Origin: Xanthobacteraceae bacterium
Lineage (GTDB): Bacteria > Pseudomonadota > Alphaproteobacteria > Rhizobiales > Xanthobacteraceae
NCBI GenBank assembly: GCA_023954195.1
Contig: JAMLIK010000006.1
Location: 24,715-88,714 of the forward strand
Direction of reading: 5' to 3'
DNA length: 64,000 nt
The notes under the pieces are model-generated. The model was not told the DNA's origin and made no database searches. It was given only the letters and a program-made list of their open reading frames with translations. The stretch's first letter is position 1, and every line of letters starts with the position of its first letter. The translations under genes were made by a program, and so were the position numbers. Below are positions 43,829 to 54,424 of the stretch, one piece after another.

Positions 43829-46800
43829 ATGCCGAACCAGCCTGCCGCCGCCCCCGCCGCCGCCGAATCCCTGTTGAAGGGCGATCACGTCTTTCTGGTG
43901 GACGGCTCGTCCTACATCTTCCGCGCCTACCACGCGCTGCCGCCGCTCAACCGAAAGTCGGACGGCTTGCAGGTCAACGCCGTGCTCGGCTTCTGCAACA
44001 TGCTGTGGAAGCTGTTGCGCGAGATGCCGGCCGACAACCGGCCGACCCATCTCGCCATCGTCTTCGACAAGTCGGAAGTCACCTTCCGCAACAAGCTCTA
44101 TCCCGCCTACAAGGCGCACCGGCCGCCCGCGCCCGACGACCTGATCCCGCAATTCGCGCTGATCCGCGAGGCGGTGCACGCCTTCGACCTGCCCTGCCTG
44201 GAACAGGCCGGCTTCGAGGCCGACGACCTGATCGCAACCTATGTGCGGCAGGCGTGCGAGCGCGGCGCGACCGCCACCATCGTCTCGTCCGACAAGGACC
44301 TGATGCAACTCGTCACCGATTGCGTCACCATGTACGACACCATGAAGGACCGTCGCCTCGGCATCGCCGAGGTGATCGAGAAGTTCGGCGTGCCGCCGGA
44401 CAAGGTGGTCGAGGTGCAGGCGCTGGCCGGCGACAGCGTCGACAATGTGCCGGGCGTGCCCGGCATCGGCGTCAAGACCGCGGCGCAGCTCATCAACGAA
44501 TATGGCGATCTCGACACGTTGCTGTCGCGCGCGGCTGAGATCAAGCAGCCGAAACGGCGCGAGGCGCTGATCGCCAACATCGAGCAGGCGCGGATCTCGC
44601 GGCGACTGGTGCTGCTCGACGACAACGTCGCCCTCGACGTGCCGCTCGACGACCTCGCCGTGCACGAGCCCGACGCGCGAAAACTGCTGGCGTTTCTCAA
44701 GGCGATGGAATTTTCCACACTGACGCGCCGCGTCGCGGAGTATTCGCAGATCGATCCGTCCGACGTCGAGGCCGACCCCGCCCTGAAAAGCCCGTTCGCG
44801 CGCGGCGCGCCGGCGCAGGATTCGCCGCAAACGCCCGCGCTCGGCGGCGAGCCGGACGCCCGCGCCACAGGCTCGTCGGTGCTGCCGCGATCCGGCACCG
44901 GCGACCTGTTCGGCCCGCCGCCCACGACGGCCCGAAAGATCGCCAACGGCGCCGCCGCGACCGAAACGCTGACGCCGCGGGCGCTCGCCGCCGCGCGCGC
45001 CGAGGAAGCGCGCAACGCCCGCTTCGATCGCACCCGCTACCAGACCGTGCGCACCCGCGATCAACTCGACGGCTGGATCGCGCGCGCGCGCGACAACGGC
45101 CAGGTCGCGCTCGACGTCGTCACCGCGACCATTGATCCGATGCAGGCCGAATTGTGCGGCATCGCGCTGGCGCTCGGGCCGAACGACGCCTGCTACATTC
45201 CGCTCGCGCACAAGCAGGCGGGCGACGGCGCCGGCCTGTTCGCGGCCGGCCTCGCCCCCGACCAGATGGCGGCGCCGGAGGCGCTCGACGCGCTGCGGCC
45301 GCTGTTTGAGAGCGCCGGCCTGTCGAAGATCGGCTTCGACGCCAAATTCGCGATGGTGCTGCTGGCGCAGCATGGCATCGCGCTGCGCAACATCGAGGAC
45401 GCGCAACTGGTGTCCTACGCGCTCGACGCCGGGCGCGGCTCGCATGGCCGCGAATCCCTGAGCGAGCAGTGGCTCGGCCACACCGCGCAAAACTGGAATG
45501 AGATCGTCGGTAGCGGCAAGGGCAAGCTGAGCTTCGATCAGGTGGCGATCGACAAGGCCAGCGTCTACGCGGCCGAGGGCGCGGATATCTGCCTGCGGTT
45601 ATGGCGGGTGCTGGAGCCGCGTCTCGTCACCGAGCGCATGGCGACGGTCTACCAGACGCTGGAGCGTCCGCTGGTGCCGGTGCTGGCGCGGATGGAACGG
45701 CGCGGCATCTCGATCGATCGGCAGGTGCTGGCGCGGCTCTCCGGTGACTTCGCCCAGACCGCCGCGCGCGTCGAGGCCGAGATCCGCGACACCGCCGGCG
45801 AGGAGATCAATCCCGGCAGCCCGAAGCAGATCGGCGATATTTTGTTCGGCAAGATGGGGCTGCCCGGCGGCAAGAAGACCAAGACCGGCGCGTGGTCCAC
45901 CACCGCCTCGATCCTCGACGAACTGGCGGAGCAGGGCTACGCCTTGCCGCGCCTGATCCTCGACTGGCGGCAGGTGTCGAAACTGAAATCGACCTATACC
46001 GACGCGCTGCCCGAATACGTGCATCCGCGGACCGGCCGGGTTCATACCACCTACGCGCTGGCGGCGACCACCACCGGGCGGCTGTCGTCGAACGAGCCGA
46101 ACTTGCAGAACATTCCGGTGCGCACCGAGGACGGCCGCAAGATCCGCCGCGCCTTCGTCGCCGCGCCCGGCCACAAACTGGTGTCGGCGGACTATTCGCA
46201 GATCGAATTGCGGCTGCTCGCCGAGATCGCCGACATCGCGGTGCTGAAGCAGGCGTTCCACGACGGCCTCGACATTCACGCCATGACCGCGTCGGAAATC
46301 TTCGGCGTACCGGTCAAGGACATGCCCGGCGAGATCCGCCGCCGCGCCAAGGCGATCAATTTCGGCATCATCTACGGCATTTCGGCGTTCGGCCTCGCCA
46401 ACCAGCTCGGCATCGCGCGCGAGGAAGCCGGCGCCTATATCCGGAAATATTTCGAGCGCTTCCCCGGCATCCGCGCCTACATGGATTCGACGCGCGAGTC
46501 CTGCCGCGAACACGGCTATGTCGAGACGCTGTTCGGCCGCAAGTGCCACTACCCCGACATCAAGGCGTCGAACCCCTCGATCCGCGCCTTCAACGAGCGC
46601 GCCGCCATCAACGCGCGATTGCAGGGCACCGCCGCCGACATCATCCGCCGCGCCATGGCGCGGATCGAGGACGCGCTCGCCGACAGCAAGCTCTCCGCGC
46701 AAATGCTGCTTCAGGTGCATGACGAACTGATTTTCGAGGTGCCCGAGCCGGAAGTGGCGGCGACGCTGCCGGTGGTGCGGCGGGTGATGCAGGACGCGCC

Positions 46801-46876
46801 GTTCCCGGCGGTGCTGCTGTCGGTGCCGCTCCACGTCGACGCCCGCGCCGCCGACAACTGGGACGAGGCGCATTAA
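43829..46876 (+). CDS. polA: DNA polymerase I with degenerate 3'-5' exonuclease site
   Basis: Repair and Okazaki-fragment polymerase of 1015 residues. The 5'-3' exonuclease domain (about 18-310) is intact: VDGSSYIFRAYHAL, GFEADDLIATY, SSDKDLMQL, GVPGIGVKTAAQL. The polymerase domain has motif A SADYSQIELRLLAEI, motif B RRAKAINFGIIYGISAFGL and motif C QVHDELIFEVP. The 3'-5' exonuclease fold (about 400-615) is present, but its metal residues are lost: DxE is D429-V-V431, the D424 equivalent is A508 (KFAMVLL) and the D501 equivalent is G584 (YAAEGAD). Proofreading should be absent. An Ala/Pro/Thr-rich linker near residues 315-380 joins the domains. Confidence 0.95.
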   Translation: MPNQPAAAPAAAESLLKGDHVFLVDGSSYIFRAYHALPPLNRKSDGLQVNAVLGFCNMLWKLLREMPADNRPTHLAIVFDKSEVTFRNKLYPAYKAHRPPAPDDLIPQFALIREAVHAFDLPCLEQAGFEADDLIATYVRQACERGATATIVSSDKDLMQLVTDCVTMYDTMKDRRLGIAEVIEKFGVPPDKVVEVQALAGDSVDNVPGVPGIGVKTAAQLINEYGDLDTLLSRAAEIKQPKRREALIANIEQARISRRLVLLDDNVALDVPLDDLAVHEPDARKLLAFLKAMEFSTLTRRVAEYSQIDPSDVEADPALKSPFARGAPAQDSPQTPALGGEPDARATGSSVLPRSGTGDLFGPPPTTARKIANGAAATETLTPRALAAARAEEARNARFDRTRYQTVRTRDQLDGWIARARDNGQVALDVVTATIDPMQAELCGIALALGPNDACYIPLAHKQAGDGAGLFAAGLAPDQMAAPEALDALRPLFESAGLSKIGFDAKFAMVLLAQHGIALRNIEDAQLVSYALDAGRGSHGRESLSEQWLGHTAQNWNEIVGSGKGKLSFDQVAIDKASVYAAEGADICLRLWRVLEPRLVTERMATVYQTLERPLVPVLARMERRGISIDRQVLARLSGDFAQTAARVEAEIRDTAGEEINPGSPKQIGDILFGKMGLPGGKKTKTGAWSTTASILDELAEQGYALPRLILDWRQVSKLKSTYTDALPEYVHPRTGRVHTTYALAATTTGRLSSNEPNLQNIPVRTEDGRKIRRAFVAAPGHKLVSADYSQIELRLLAEIADIAVLKQAFHDGLDIHAMTASEIFGVPVKDMPGEIRRRAKAINFGIIYGISAFGLANQLGIAREEAGAYIRKYFERFPGIRAYMDSTRESCREHGYVETLFGRKCHYPDIKASNPSIRAFNERAAINARLQGTAADIIRRAMARIEDALADSKLSAQMLLQVHDELIFEVPEPEVAATLPVVRRVMQDAPFPAVLLSVPLHVDARAADNWDEAH

Positions 46877-46908
46877 GCGTCATTCAATTTTAGGCGAAAT
46901 CATCTGCC

Positions 46909-47044
46909 GTCATGCGCGGACATAGCCGTCCGAAGAACGGCGTCGCTTCCGCTCGCCTATGATCCGCGCATCCATCTCCTTGAAAAAGGATGGATTGCCG
47001 GATCAAGTAAGGATGGATTGCCGGATCAAGTCCGGCAATGATGC
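46909..47044. repeat. Dispersed intergenic repeat (family C, copy 2) with internal duplication
   Basis: Begins GTCATGCGCGGACATAG and ends CCGGCAATGATGCC, with GCATCCATCTCCTTG inside. A 23-bp unit is present twice in tandem (46986-47008 and 47009-47031, each starting AAGGATGGATTGCCG), which looks like a recent slippage. It lies between the convergent polA and heparinase-like genes. Confidence 0.7.
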
Positions 47045-47091
47045 CTCGTGTCACTGCCTTTCTGCGAGACAGACGACGGTAGCGCATCACG

Positions 47092-48843
47092 TCACAACGG
47101 CAATTGCGGCGCGCGGTCGGCGCTGCGGCGGGCGTGCGTGGCGGACGCCGACGTTGACGAGCGAACGAAACTCCAGCGCAGATGCCCGACCTGCCGCGCG
47201 TCCTGCCGGATCACGATCTGCGTGGTGCGGCGCGCGCCGTCGCTGCCGGCGAGGAACACGCTGTCCTCAAGCTCGACCTTGTCGTCGGGCGCCTCGAAGG
47301 TCCACACCTCGCGGTTCGGCAGCACCAGCATCACGCCGTGCGCGTCGCTGAGGCGATTGGCCTTGACGGCCGGATGCAGATGGAAGCGCACCGCGTAGTC
47401 GGCGTCGTGGCCGCGCAGCCGCGCGCCGCGCGGCGGCGCCAGCGTGTCCTCGCCGTCGAGCCGCGAACCGTCGCCCGCAAGCATCAGCACGCGGGTATGA
47501 ACGGCGCCGAAGCGTTCGAGATAGCCGTCATGCGAACAGGTCAGAAGCGTGCCACGGTCGACGAATTCGCGCGCGCTCGTCACATTGGCGGGGCCGCTGA
47601 CGATCGGCGCGCCGCGCAGCAGCCGCTTCACCGACGAGCGCTCGACGAACTGGCACGACGATGTCTCGTGATAGCTCACGGTGGAGTGCGCCGGCGTGCC
47701 GCGCGCGAACACGCGCCAGGTTTCGCGGCCGTTGACCGGCATGCCGCAATTGACCACGATGCGATTCTGCCCCGACGACAATTCGAAGGCGAGGCAGCCG
47801 GCATGCGCCTCGTGACTGACGGGGGCCGGCGGCGGCGCGCCGCTGTCGATAATGACCATGGTCGCGGCGGCGTCGATCCGCTGATAGCCGCTGTGCGGCA
47901 TCGCCGCCATCGGCGCGCCATGGACATCGTCATAAGCCAGCAGCGTCGCCAGCAGATCGGACGGCGTGGCGCTCATGCCGTTGAACAGCGCGAAATTGCC
48001 GTCGCCGTGGCGGAAGAAGCGCAGCATCGGCATCATCCGGTCGATGGCGTTCAGCAGCGCCTCCGGCGGCGGAATGTTGCGCGCGGCGAAAGTCTGGCGC
48101 AGCGGCAACAGATCGGCCAGCAACTCGATCAGCGCATTCGGATTGCGCGAGACGTGCCCGCCGTCCGGCAGGATCTGGCGCTGCAATTCGTCGGAGAGCT
48201 TGCGGCTCGCGGTCTTGATCTGGGTGGCCTGGTTGGCCAGACATAGCGCCGCGTAGCACAGCGCGATCAGCACCTGAAGCCGCGCCACGCCGTCGGGAAC
48301 GTCCAGCGCCGCCGAGCGGAGATGGCGGATATCGCGGGCAAGGCCGCGCAGATAGCGACGGTAGAACTTGCCGTCGGTCTCGTTCAGCACCAGCGGCGCC
48401 TGCGATAACAACGAGATCACGCGGCGGGACAGCACGTCGGCGCGCCGGGCCAGCGGCCGGCGGCGCGGCGGATTGGACATCCAGTCCTCCACCAGCGCAC
48501 GGGCGTTGGCGCGGGTGATCGCGGTGTCGGCGGCGCGCAGATGGCGCAGCCAGCCGAACCCGAGCAGCGCCGCGTCCCAGTCCTCGGACGGCGGTTCGAG
48601 ATCGAAAATCGACCGGCTGTGGCAGGTGACGATCTTGCCCGCGAACACGAAACGCCCGGCATAGATCTCGGCGGCGCGGGTCGCGTCCGCGGTCCGCAGA
48701 TCGTGCGGCGCGATAATCAGGCGGTCGGCGCGGCGCGGCCACAGCCGCCCCGGCGTCACCCGGCCGCCGACGCGTGACATCGCCGACCGCATGAAGCGGC
48801 CGAGAATCAATGTCGACAGGCGTCTGCGTTCTGCGATCGACAC
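47092..48843 (-). CDS. Heparinase II/III family protein
   Basis: A 583-residue protein with an alpha/alpha-toroid N-terminal half (about 60-320: FGWLRHLRAADT, LARDIRHLRSAAL) and the beta-sandwich heparinase II/III domain (about 340-560: RNRIVVNCGMPVNG-type segment, RVFARGTPAHSTVSYHE, RGHDADYAVRFHLHP). The start is GTG at 48843. No signal peptide is visible. Family members degrade acidic polysaccharides, but the alphaproteobacterial branch, usually beside rsmB as here, has no proven substrate. Confidence 0.87.
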   Translation of the reverse strand: MSIAERRRLSTLILGRFMRSAMSRVGGRVTPGRLWPRRADRLIIAPHDLRTADATRAAEIYAGRFVFAGKIVTCHSRSIFDLEPPSEDWDAALLGFGWLRHLRAADTAITRANARALVEDWMSNPPRRRPLARRADVLSRRVISLLSQAPLVLNETDGKFYRRYLRGLARDIRHLRSAALDVPDGVARLQVLIALCYAALCLANQATQIKTASRKLSDELQRQILPDGGHVSRNPNALIELLADLLPLRQTFAARNIPPPEALLNAIDRMMPMLRFFRHGDGNFALFNGMSATPSDLLATLLAYDDVHGAPMAAMPHSGYQRIDAAATMVIIDSGAPPPAPVSHEAHAGCLAFELSSGQNRIVVNCGMPVNGRETWRVFARGTPAHSTVSYHETSSCQFVERSSVKRLLRGAPIVSGPANVTSAREFVDRGTLLTCSHDGYLERFGAVHTRVLMLAGDGSRLDGEDTLAPPRGARLRGHDADYAVRFHLHPAVKANRLSDAHGVMLVLPNREVWTFEAPDDKVELEDSVFLAGSDGARRTTQIVIRQDARQVGHLRWSFVRSSTSASATHARRSADRAPQLPL

Positions 48844-48995
48844 GCGGCGTTATCCTGAATCAAATCTGACTTGATGGAATTTAGCGGCGAATCCTTCTTA
48901 ATCCGGAAACGCGGCCGATACACCCTCGGCGGATGCCGAGCGGCACCTCCGGCCGGCCGCGCCGGATCTGCGTCTCGCAAGAAAGAGACGTTATA

Positions 48996-50339
48996 TCAAT
49001 ATTTTACCAGTCGCGCGGCATAAAATCCGTCGAGCCCGCCGAGGGTCGGATCGGGGTGCGGCAGATGCGACGGCAGGGTCCGCACGTCGCCGTCCGGCGT
49101 CACCAGTTCCGTGAGCCCGGCGAGTTCGGCCCCGTCCACCGGCCGTCGCCGCACCCCTGATTCGGCGGCCAGGAGGCTGTCGACCACGTGCTCGCCCTCC
49201 TCCGGTTCCAGCGAACAGGTGCAGTAGACCAATGTCCCGCCGGGCTTGAGCAGCGCCAGACCGCGCCGGATCAGCCGCGCCTGCTGCGCCGCCAGCGCGG
49301 CGATGTCGGTCTCCTGCTTCAGCCAGGCGACGTCGGGATGGCGGCGGACGGTGCCGGTCGAGGTGCAGGGCGCGTCGATGAGAACCGCGTCGAAGCGGTC
49401 GCCGGTCTCCCATTCGCAGGCATCCGCGACCACGGTCTCGGCCTCGAACGACAGCCGGGCAAGGTTGCCGCGCAACCGCGCCACCCGCGCCGGCGAGCGA
49501 TCCAGCGCCGTCACCCGCGCGCCGGCCTGCACCAGTTGCGCGGTCTTGCCGCCCGGCGCGGCGCACAGATCGACCACGGCGCGGCCGCTCAGGTCGCCGA
49601 ACAGCCGCGCCGGCAGCGCGGCGGCGGCGTCCTGCACCCACCATTGCCCCTCGTCGAAGCCCGCCAGCATCGTCACCGCGCCGTGCAGCGGCGTGCGCAC
49701 GGTGCCGGTCGGCAGCACCTCGCCATGAAGACGGTTGGCCCAATAGGCGGGATCGGACTTCACCGTGAGATCGAGCGGCGGCTCAAAACCGATCGCCATC
49801 GCGATATCCCTGGCGGCCGCCTCGCCGTAATGGGCGCGCCAGCGCGCCAGAAGCCACGGCGGCACGTCGAGCGGCTGGTCCTTGACCTCGTCGAGCAGCG
49901 CCTGCCCCTCGCGGGCGCAACGGCGCAACACGGCGTTCACCAGGCCGGCATATTTGGCGGCGCGACGATCCGCCTGCACCAGCCGCACCGACAGGTCGAC
50001 GGAAGCGTGATCGGGAACGTCGGTCCACAGAAGCTGCGCGGCGCCGATCAGAAGGGCGCTCTGCGCACGCGGAGCGTCGGTGGGCAGGCCGCGATCCAAC
50101 AGCCGCGACAGCACACGGTTGAGCGTGCCGAGCCGGCGCAGCACGGTCGCGATCAGACGGCGCATCAGGGCGCGGTCGCGATCGGCCAGCGCCTTCAGAC
50201 CGGGATGCGCGACCGGACCGTCAAGCTGCTCGTCGAGGGTTCGGCGCTTATGCAGGACACCGTCGAGAATATCGGCGGCGATGCGGCGCGCGGCCAGTCC
50301 GGGCACCTCGGCGGGCGGTGCGTATCTCGAAAGCGGCAT
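48996..50339 (-). CDS. rsmB: 16S rRNA (cytosine-5) methyltransferase RsmB family
   Basis: Methylates a cytosine of 16S rRNA (C967 in E. coli) with S-adenosylmethionine. The 447-residue protein has the N-terminal NusB-like domain (about 10-150, LADRDRALMRRLIATVLRR) and the methyltransferase domain with VVDLCAAPGGKTAQL, DAPCTSTGTVRRHPDV (motif IV Cys) and VYCTCSLEPEEGE (motif VI nucleophile Cys). The ATG at 50339 starts MPLSRYAPPAEVPG; frame upstream of it is not conserved-looking. It is 152 bp before the heparinase-like gene on the same strand and diverges from the SdhAF4-like gene. Confidence 0.92.
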   Translation of the reverse strand: MPLSRYAPPAEVPGLAARRIAADILDGVLHKRRTLDEQLDGPVAHPGLKALADRDRALMRRLIATVLRRLGTLNRVLSRLLDRGLPTDAPRAQSALLIGAAQLLWTDVPDHASVDLSVRLVQADRRAAKYAGLVNAVLRRCAREGQALLDEVKDQPLDVPPWLLARWRAHYGEAAARDIAMAIGFEPPLDLTVKSDPAYWANRLHGEVLPTGTVRTPLHGAVTMLAGFDEGQWWVQDAAAALPARLFGDLSGRAVVDLCAAPGGKTAQLVQAGARVTALDRSPARVARLRGNLARLSFEAETVVADACEWETGDRFDAVLIDAPCTSTGTVRRHPDVAWLKQETDIAALAAQQARLIRRGLALLKPGGTLVYCTCSLEPEEGEHVVDSLLAAESGVRRRPVDGAELAGLTELVTPDGDVRTLPSHLPHPDPTLGGLDGFYAARLVKY

Positions 50340-50525
50340 GGGCTGACATAACGTTGTGAAGGGCGGGACGATTGTCGGTCGGCGCGACCGCGCGATGTGA
50401 TTTGGTGGCACGCGAATATGCCAATTGTAAGAATCCCGACTATATACCCGCCGAGGGTCGCGGACGCCGCGCCCAACGTCACCTCGCCGTCCTCCGGCCC
50501 CCGATCCCACAAGGATATGCGCGTC

Positions 50526-50726
50526 ATGCCACAGACACCCGACACCGGCGCCTCCCGCAAGTCGCTGCCCGACGCCGCGAAACGCGCGCTGGCCGAAGCG
50601 GAAGCCCGCCGCGCCGCCGCGGCCACGCAAGCCGTGCCCGCGACGCCGGAGATCAACGGTCCCAAGGGGCCGGAGCCGACCCGCTTCGGCGACTGGGAGG
50701 TCAAGGGCATCGCGTCGGATTTTTAA
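50526..50726 (+). CDS. DUF1674 / succinate dehydrogenase assembly factor 4-like small protein
   Basis: A 66-residue protein whose C-terminus, GPKGPEPTRFGDWEVKGIASDF in outline, is the DUF1674 signature shared with mitochondrial SDHAF4. In mitochondria that factor helps the flavinylated SdhA subunit join SdhB. AAGGA is 11 bases from the ATG at 50526, and only one base from an ATG at 50517, which decides the start. The N-terminal half is Ala/Arg-rich and poorly ordered. Succinate dehydrogenase genes are not in this window. Confidence 0.8.
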   Translation: MPQTPDTGASRKSLPDAAKRALAEAEARRAAAATQAVPATPEINGPKGPEPTRFGDWEVKGIASDF

Positions 50727-50826
50727 GACTTTCCGGCCGATCATGCCGGAATGACCGATGATCCGCGCCACGCGGCCAGACGCGGACGCCGTTGCGGGTT
50801 GGAACGACTCACGCTATTCTAGGAAT

Positions 50827-51399
50827 ATGTACCCAACACGAAGAATATATCCTTTCCGCCCGCGCCCGAGCCGCGGCGGCTGGGCCTTGGTGCTGCCATG
50901 GATCTTCGTGATCGGCGTCGCCGCCGGAACCATGCTGCCGGGGCTTCGGCACTGGCGCGGCGAGAGGATGTTTCCCAAGCCGGCGGTGGAAACGCAAGCC
51001 GACCGCGACACCCGGACGGTGCTGTCCCACGCCGAAAGCGCCGGCGGACGCCACGCCGTCGACGTGCTGCGGACCATCGACGGCGACACCTTCGAGGCGC
51101 GGGTGCATTTGTGGCCCGGCCTCGACATGGTGACGCGGGTGCGGCTGCGCGGCATCGACGCGCCGGAACTGAAAGCGACCTGCGCGGATGAGTTCCGCAT
51201 GGCGCAAGCCGCAAGCCTGGCGCTGCGCGCGCTCTTGGCCGAGGGCGAGGTGACGATCTTCAACATCGGCCCGGACAAATATAGCGGCCGGGTGGTGGCG
51301 GACGCCGCGACCCGCCGGACGCCGAACGTCTCCGAGGCGCTGCTTAGGGCCGGACAGGTCCGCCGCTACAACGGCGGCCATCGCGGCGGCTGGTGCTGA
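50827..51399 (+). CDS. Thermonuclease (SNase)-family protein, membrane-anchored
   Basis: A 190-residue protein with one N-terminal span (about residues 20-40, GWALVLPWIFVIGVAAGTML) and a staphylococcal-nuclease-like OB domain: VDVLRTIDGDTFEARV, VRLRGIDAPELKATC and DKYSGRVVADA. The Asp of the metal site and the first Arg are present. The domain is truncated relative to Staphylococcus nuclease, as is usual for this alphaproteobacterial group. It probably acts in the periplasm as a calcium-type nuclease; activity is unproven. Confidence 0.85.
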   Translation: MYPTRRIYPFRPRPSRGGWALVLPWIFVIGVAAGTMLPGLRHWRGERMFPKPAVETQADRDTRTVLSHAESAGGRHAVDVLRTIDGDTFEARVHLWPGLDMVTRVRLRGIDAPELKATCADEFRMAQAASLALRALLAEGEVTIFNIGPDKYSGRVVADAATRRTPNVSEALLRAGQVRRYNGGHRGGWC

Positions 51400-51402
51400 G
51401 AT

Positions 51403-51915
51403 TTATTGCGTCACCACCACCGGCGTTCCCACCGAAACCCGCTGATAGAGGTCGGAGATGTCCTCATTGTACATGCGGACGCAGCCGTAGGAGACGAAGC
51501 CGCCGACCGAACCCGGCCGGTTGGTGCCGTGAATGGCGTATTCGCCGCCCGCCAGCGTCATCGCCGCCACGCCCATCGGGTTGGCGGGGGAGCCGCCGGG
51601 AATCACGTCCGGGATGCGCGGGTTGTCGCGCTTGACCTCGGCCGGCGGCGACCACGCCGGATGGCGGTACTTGCCGCTGATGCGGGTGGCGCCGGCCCAG
51701 CGCTTGCCGGCCTTGCCGACGCCGACCGGATAGCGCACCGCGCGCCCGTCATCGAGCACTAGATAGAGCCGCCGCTCGTGGGTGCGGACGACGATGGTGC
51801 CGGGCGAATAGCCGCCGCGAAACGCCACCACGTCCGGCCGCGCCTGCGCCGGCGCGCTGGCCAGCGGCATTGCTCCCACCATGGCGGCAAGCGCCACCGC
51901 AACCTTGATCGTCAT
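51403..51915 (-). CDS. L,D-transpeptidase (YkuD domain)
   Basis: A 170-residue exported enzyme that would crosslink peptidoglycan or attach proteins to it. The ATG at 51915 follows GGAG and opens a signal peptide ending in SAPAQARP. The YkuD catalytic motif is HGTNRPGSVGGFVSYGCVRM with C145 as nucleophile. The domain occupies nearly all of the mature protein, with no binding module, as in small rhizobial ErfK/YbiS-type enzymes. It converges with the nuclease gene, four bases apart. Confidence 0.92.
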   Translation of the reverse strand: MTIKVAVALAAMVGAMPLASAPAQARPDVVAFRGGYSPGTIVVRTHERRLYLVLDDGRAVRYPVGVGKAGKRWAGATRISGKYRHPAWSPPAEVKRDNPRIPDVIPGGSPANPMGVAAMTLAGGEYAIHGTNRPGSVGGFVSYGCVRMYNEDISDLYQRVSVGTPVVVTQ

Positions 51916-52284
51916 CGCCCACTCCGCGAACAATCCCGCCGTTTCAGTTCAGTTGTATCCAGCGGCGCTGACCAAACGGTTGCCGCCCGCGCCGCCGTCG
52001 GGCGGCGCGGGCGCATCAAAAGAAAATCCCGCCGGTAAAGTAAATATCCGGAAAACAACACTCGCCTGAAAAGCAAAATGCCAGAGACGGGAGCCTCTGA
52101 CATTTGCGTGAGCGTCGGGGTTGCTGGAGCAGCTTGTATTTCGACTGAAACAAAACCGTCATTGCCGGGCTTGACCCGGCAATCCATCATCTTGAAGCGA
52201 CTCATCTTTTTGATGGATGCGCGGGTCAAGCCCGCGCATGACAACTCCACCCAGATCAAACCCGCTACAGGGGTTCGAGCGCCC
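51916..52284. other. Intergenic region before the L,D-transpeptidase and after acs
   Basis: This 369-bp gap contains a family C repeat (52157-52242) and the transpeptidase promoter region. No gene is supported. Confidence 0.5.
52157..52242. repeat. Dispersed palindromic repeat (family C, copy 3)
   Basis: Two palindromes back to back: TTGCCGGGCTTGACCCGGCAA, followed by TCCATCA, then TGATGGA and TGCGCGGGTCAAGCCCGCGCA. The outer ends are inverted copies (CGTCATTG / GCATGACA). It lies just downstream of acs and could end its transcript. Confidence 0.75.
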
Positions 52285-54228
<1,944 letters not shown>

Positions 54229-54324
54229 CATTTCCTCCACGCTACACCGCCCGCTCCGGCTTCGACGCGGCGCTGGCGGCCAATCCGATTTTTGCTGTCG
54301 TCCCGATTATGCGTCCGGCCGGAG

Positions 54325-54370
54325 CGCGCCGACAAGCCGAAAGGCATAGGACTTTCGGCTTGTCGGCGCG
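54325..54370 (-). promoter_or_regulatory. Perfect 19-bp inverted repeat upstream of acs
   Basis: CGCGCCGACAAGCCGAAAG (54325-54343) and CTTTCGGCTTGTCGGCGCG (54352-54370) are exact mirrors around an 8-base loop. No T-run follows on the minus strand. It could be a terminator of the methyltransferase unit, which ends 55 bp before it, or part of the acs leader. Confidence 0.65.
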
Positions 54371-54424
54371 GCGACCGGCCGGCATCGGCCCGCGCCTGCG
54401 CAAGACCGCCCTCGAACGCAATTT

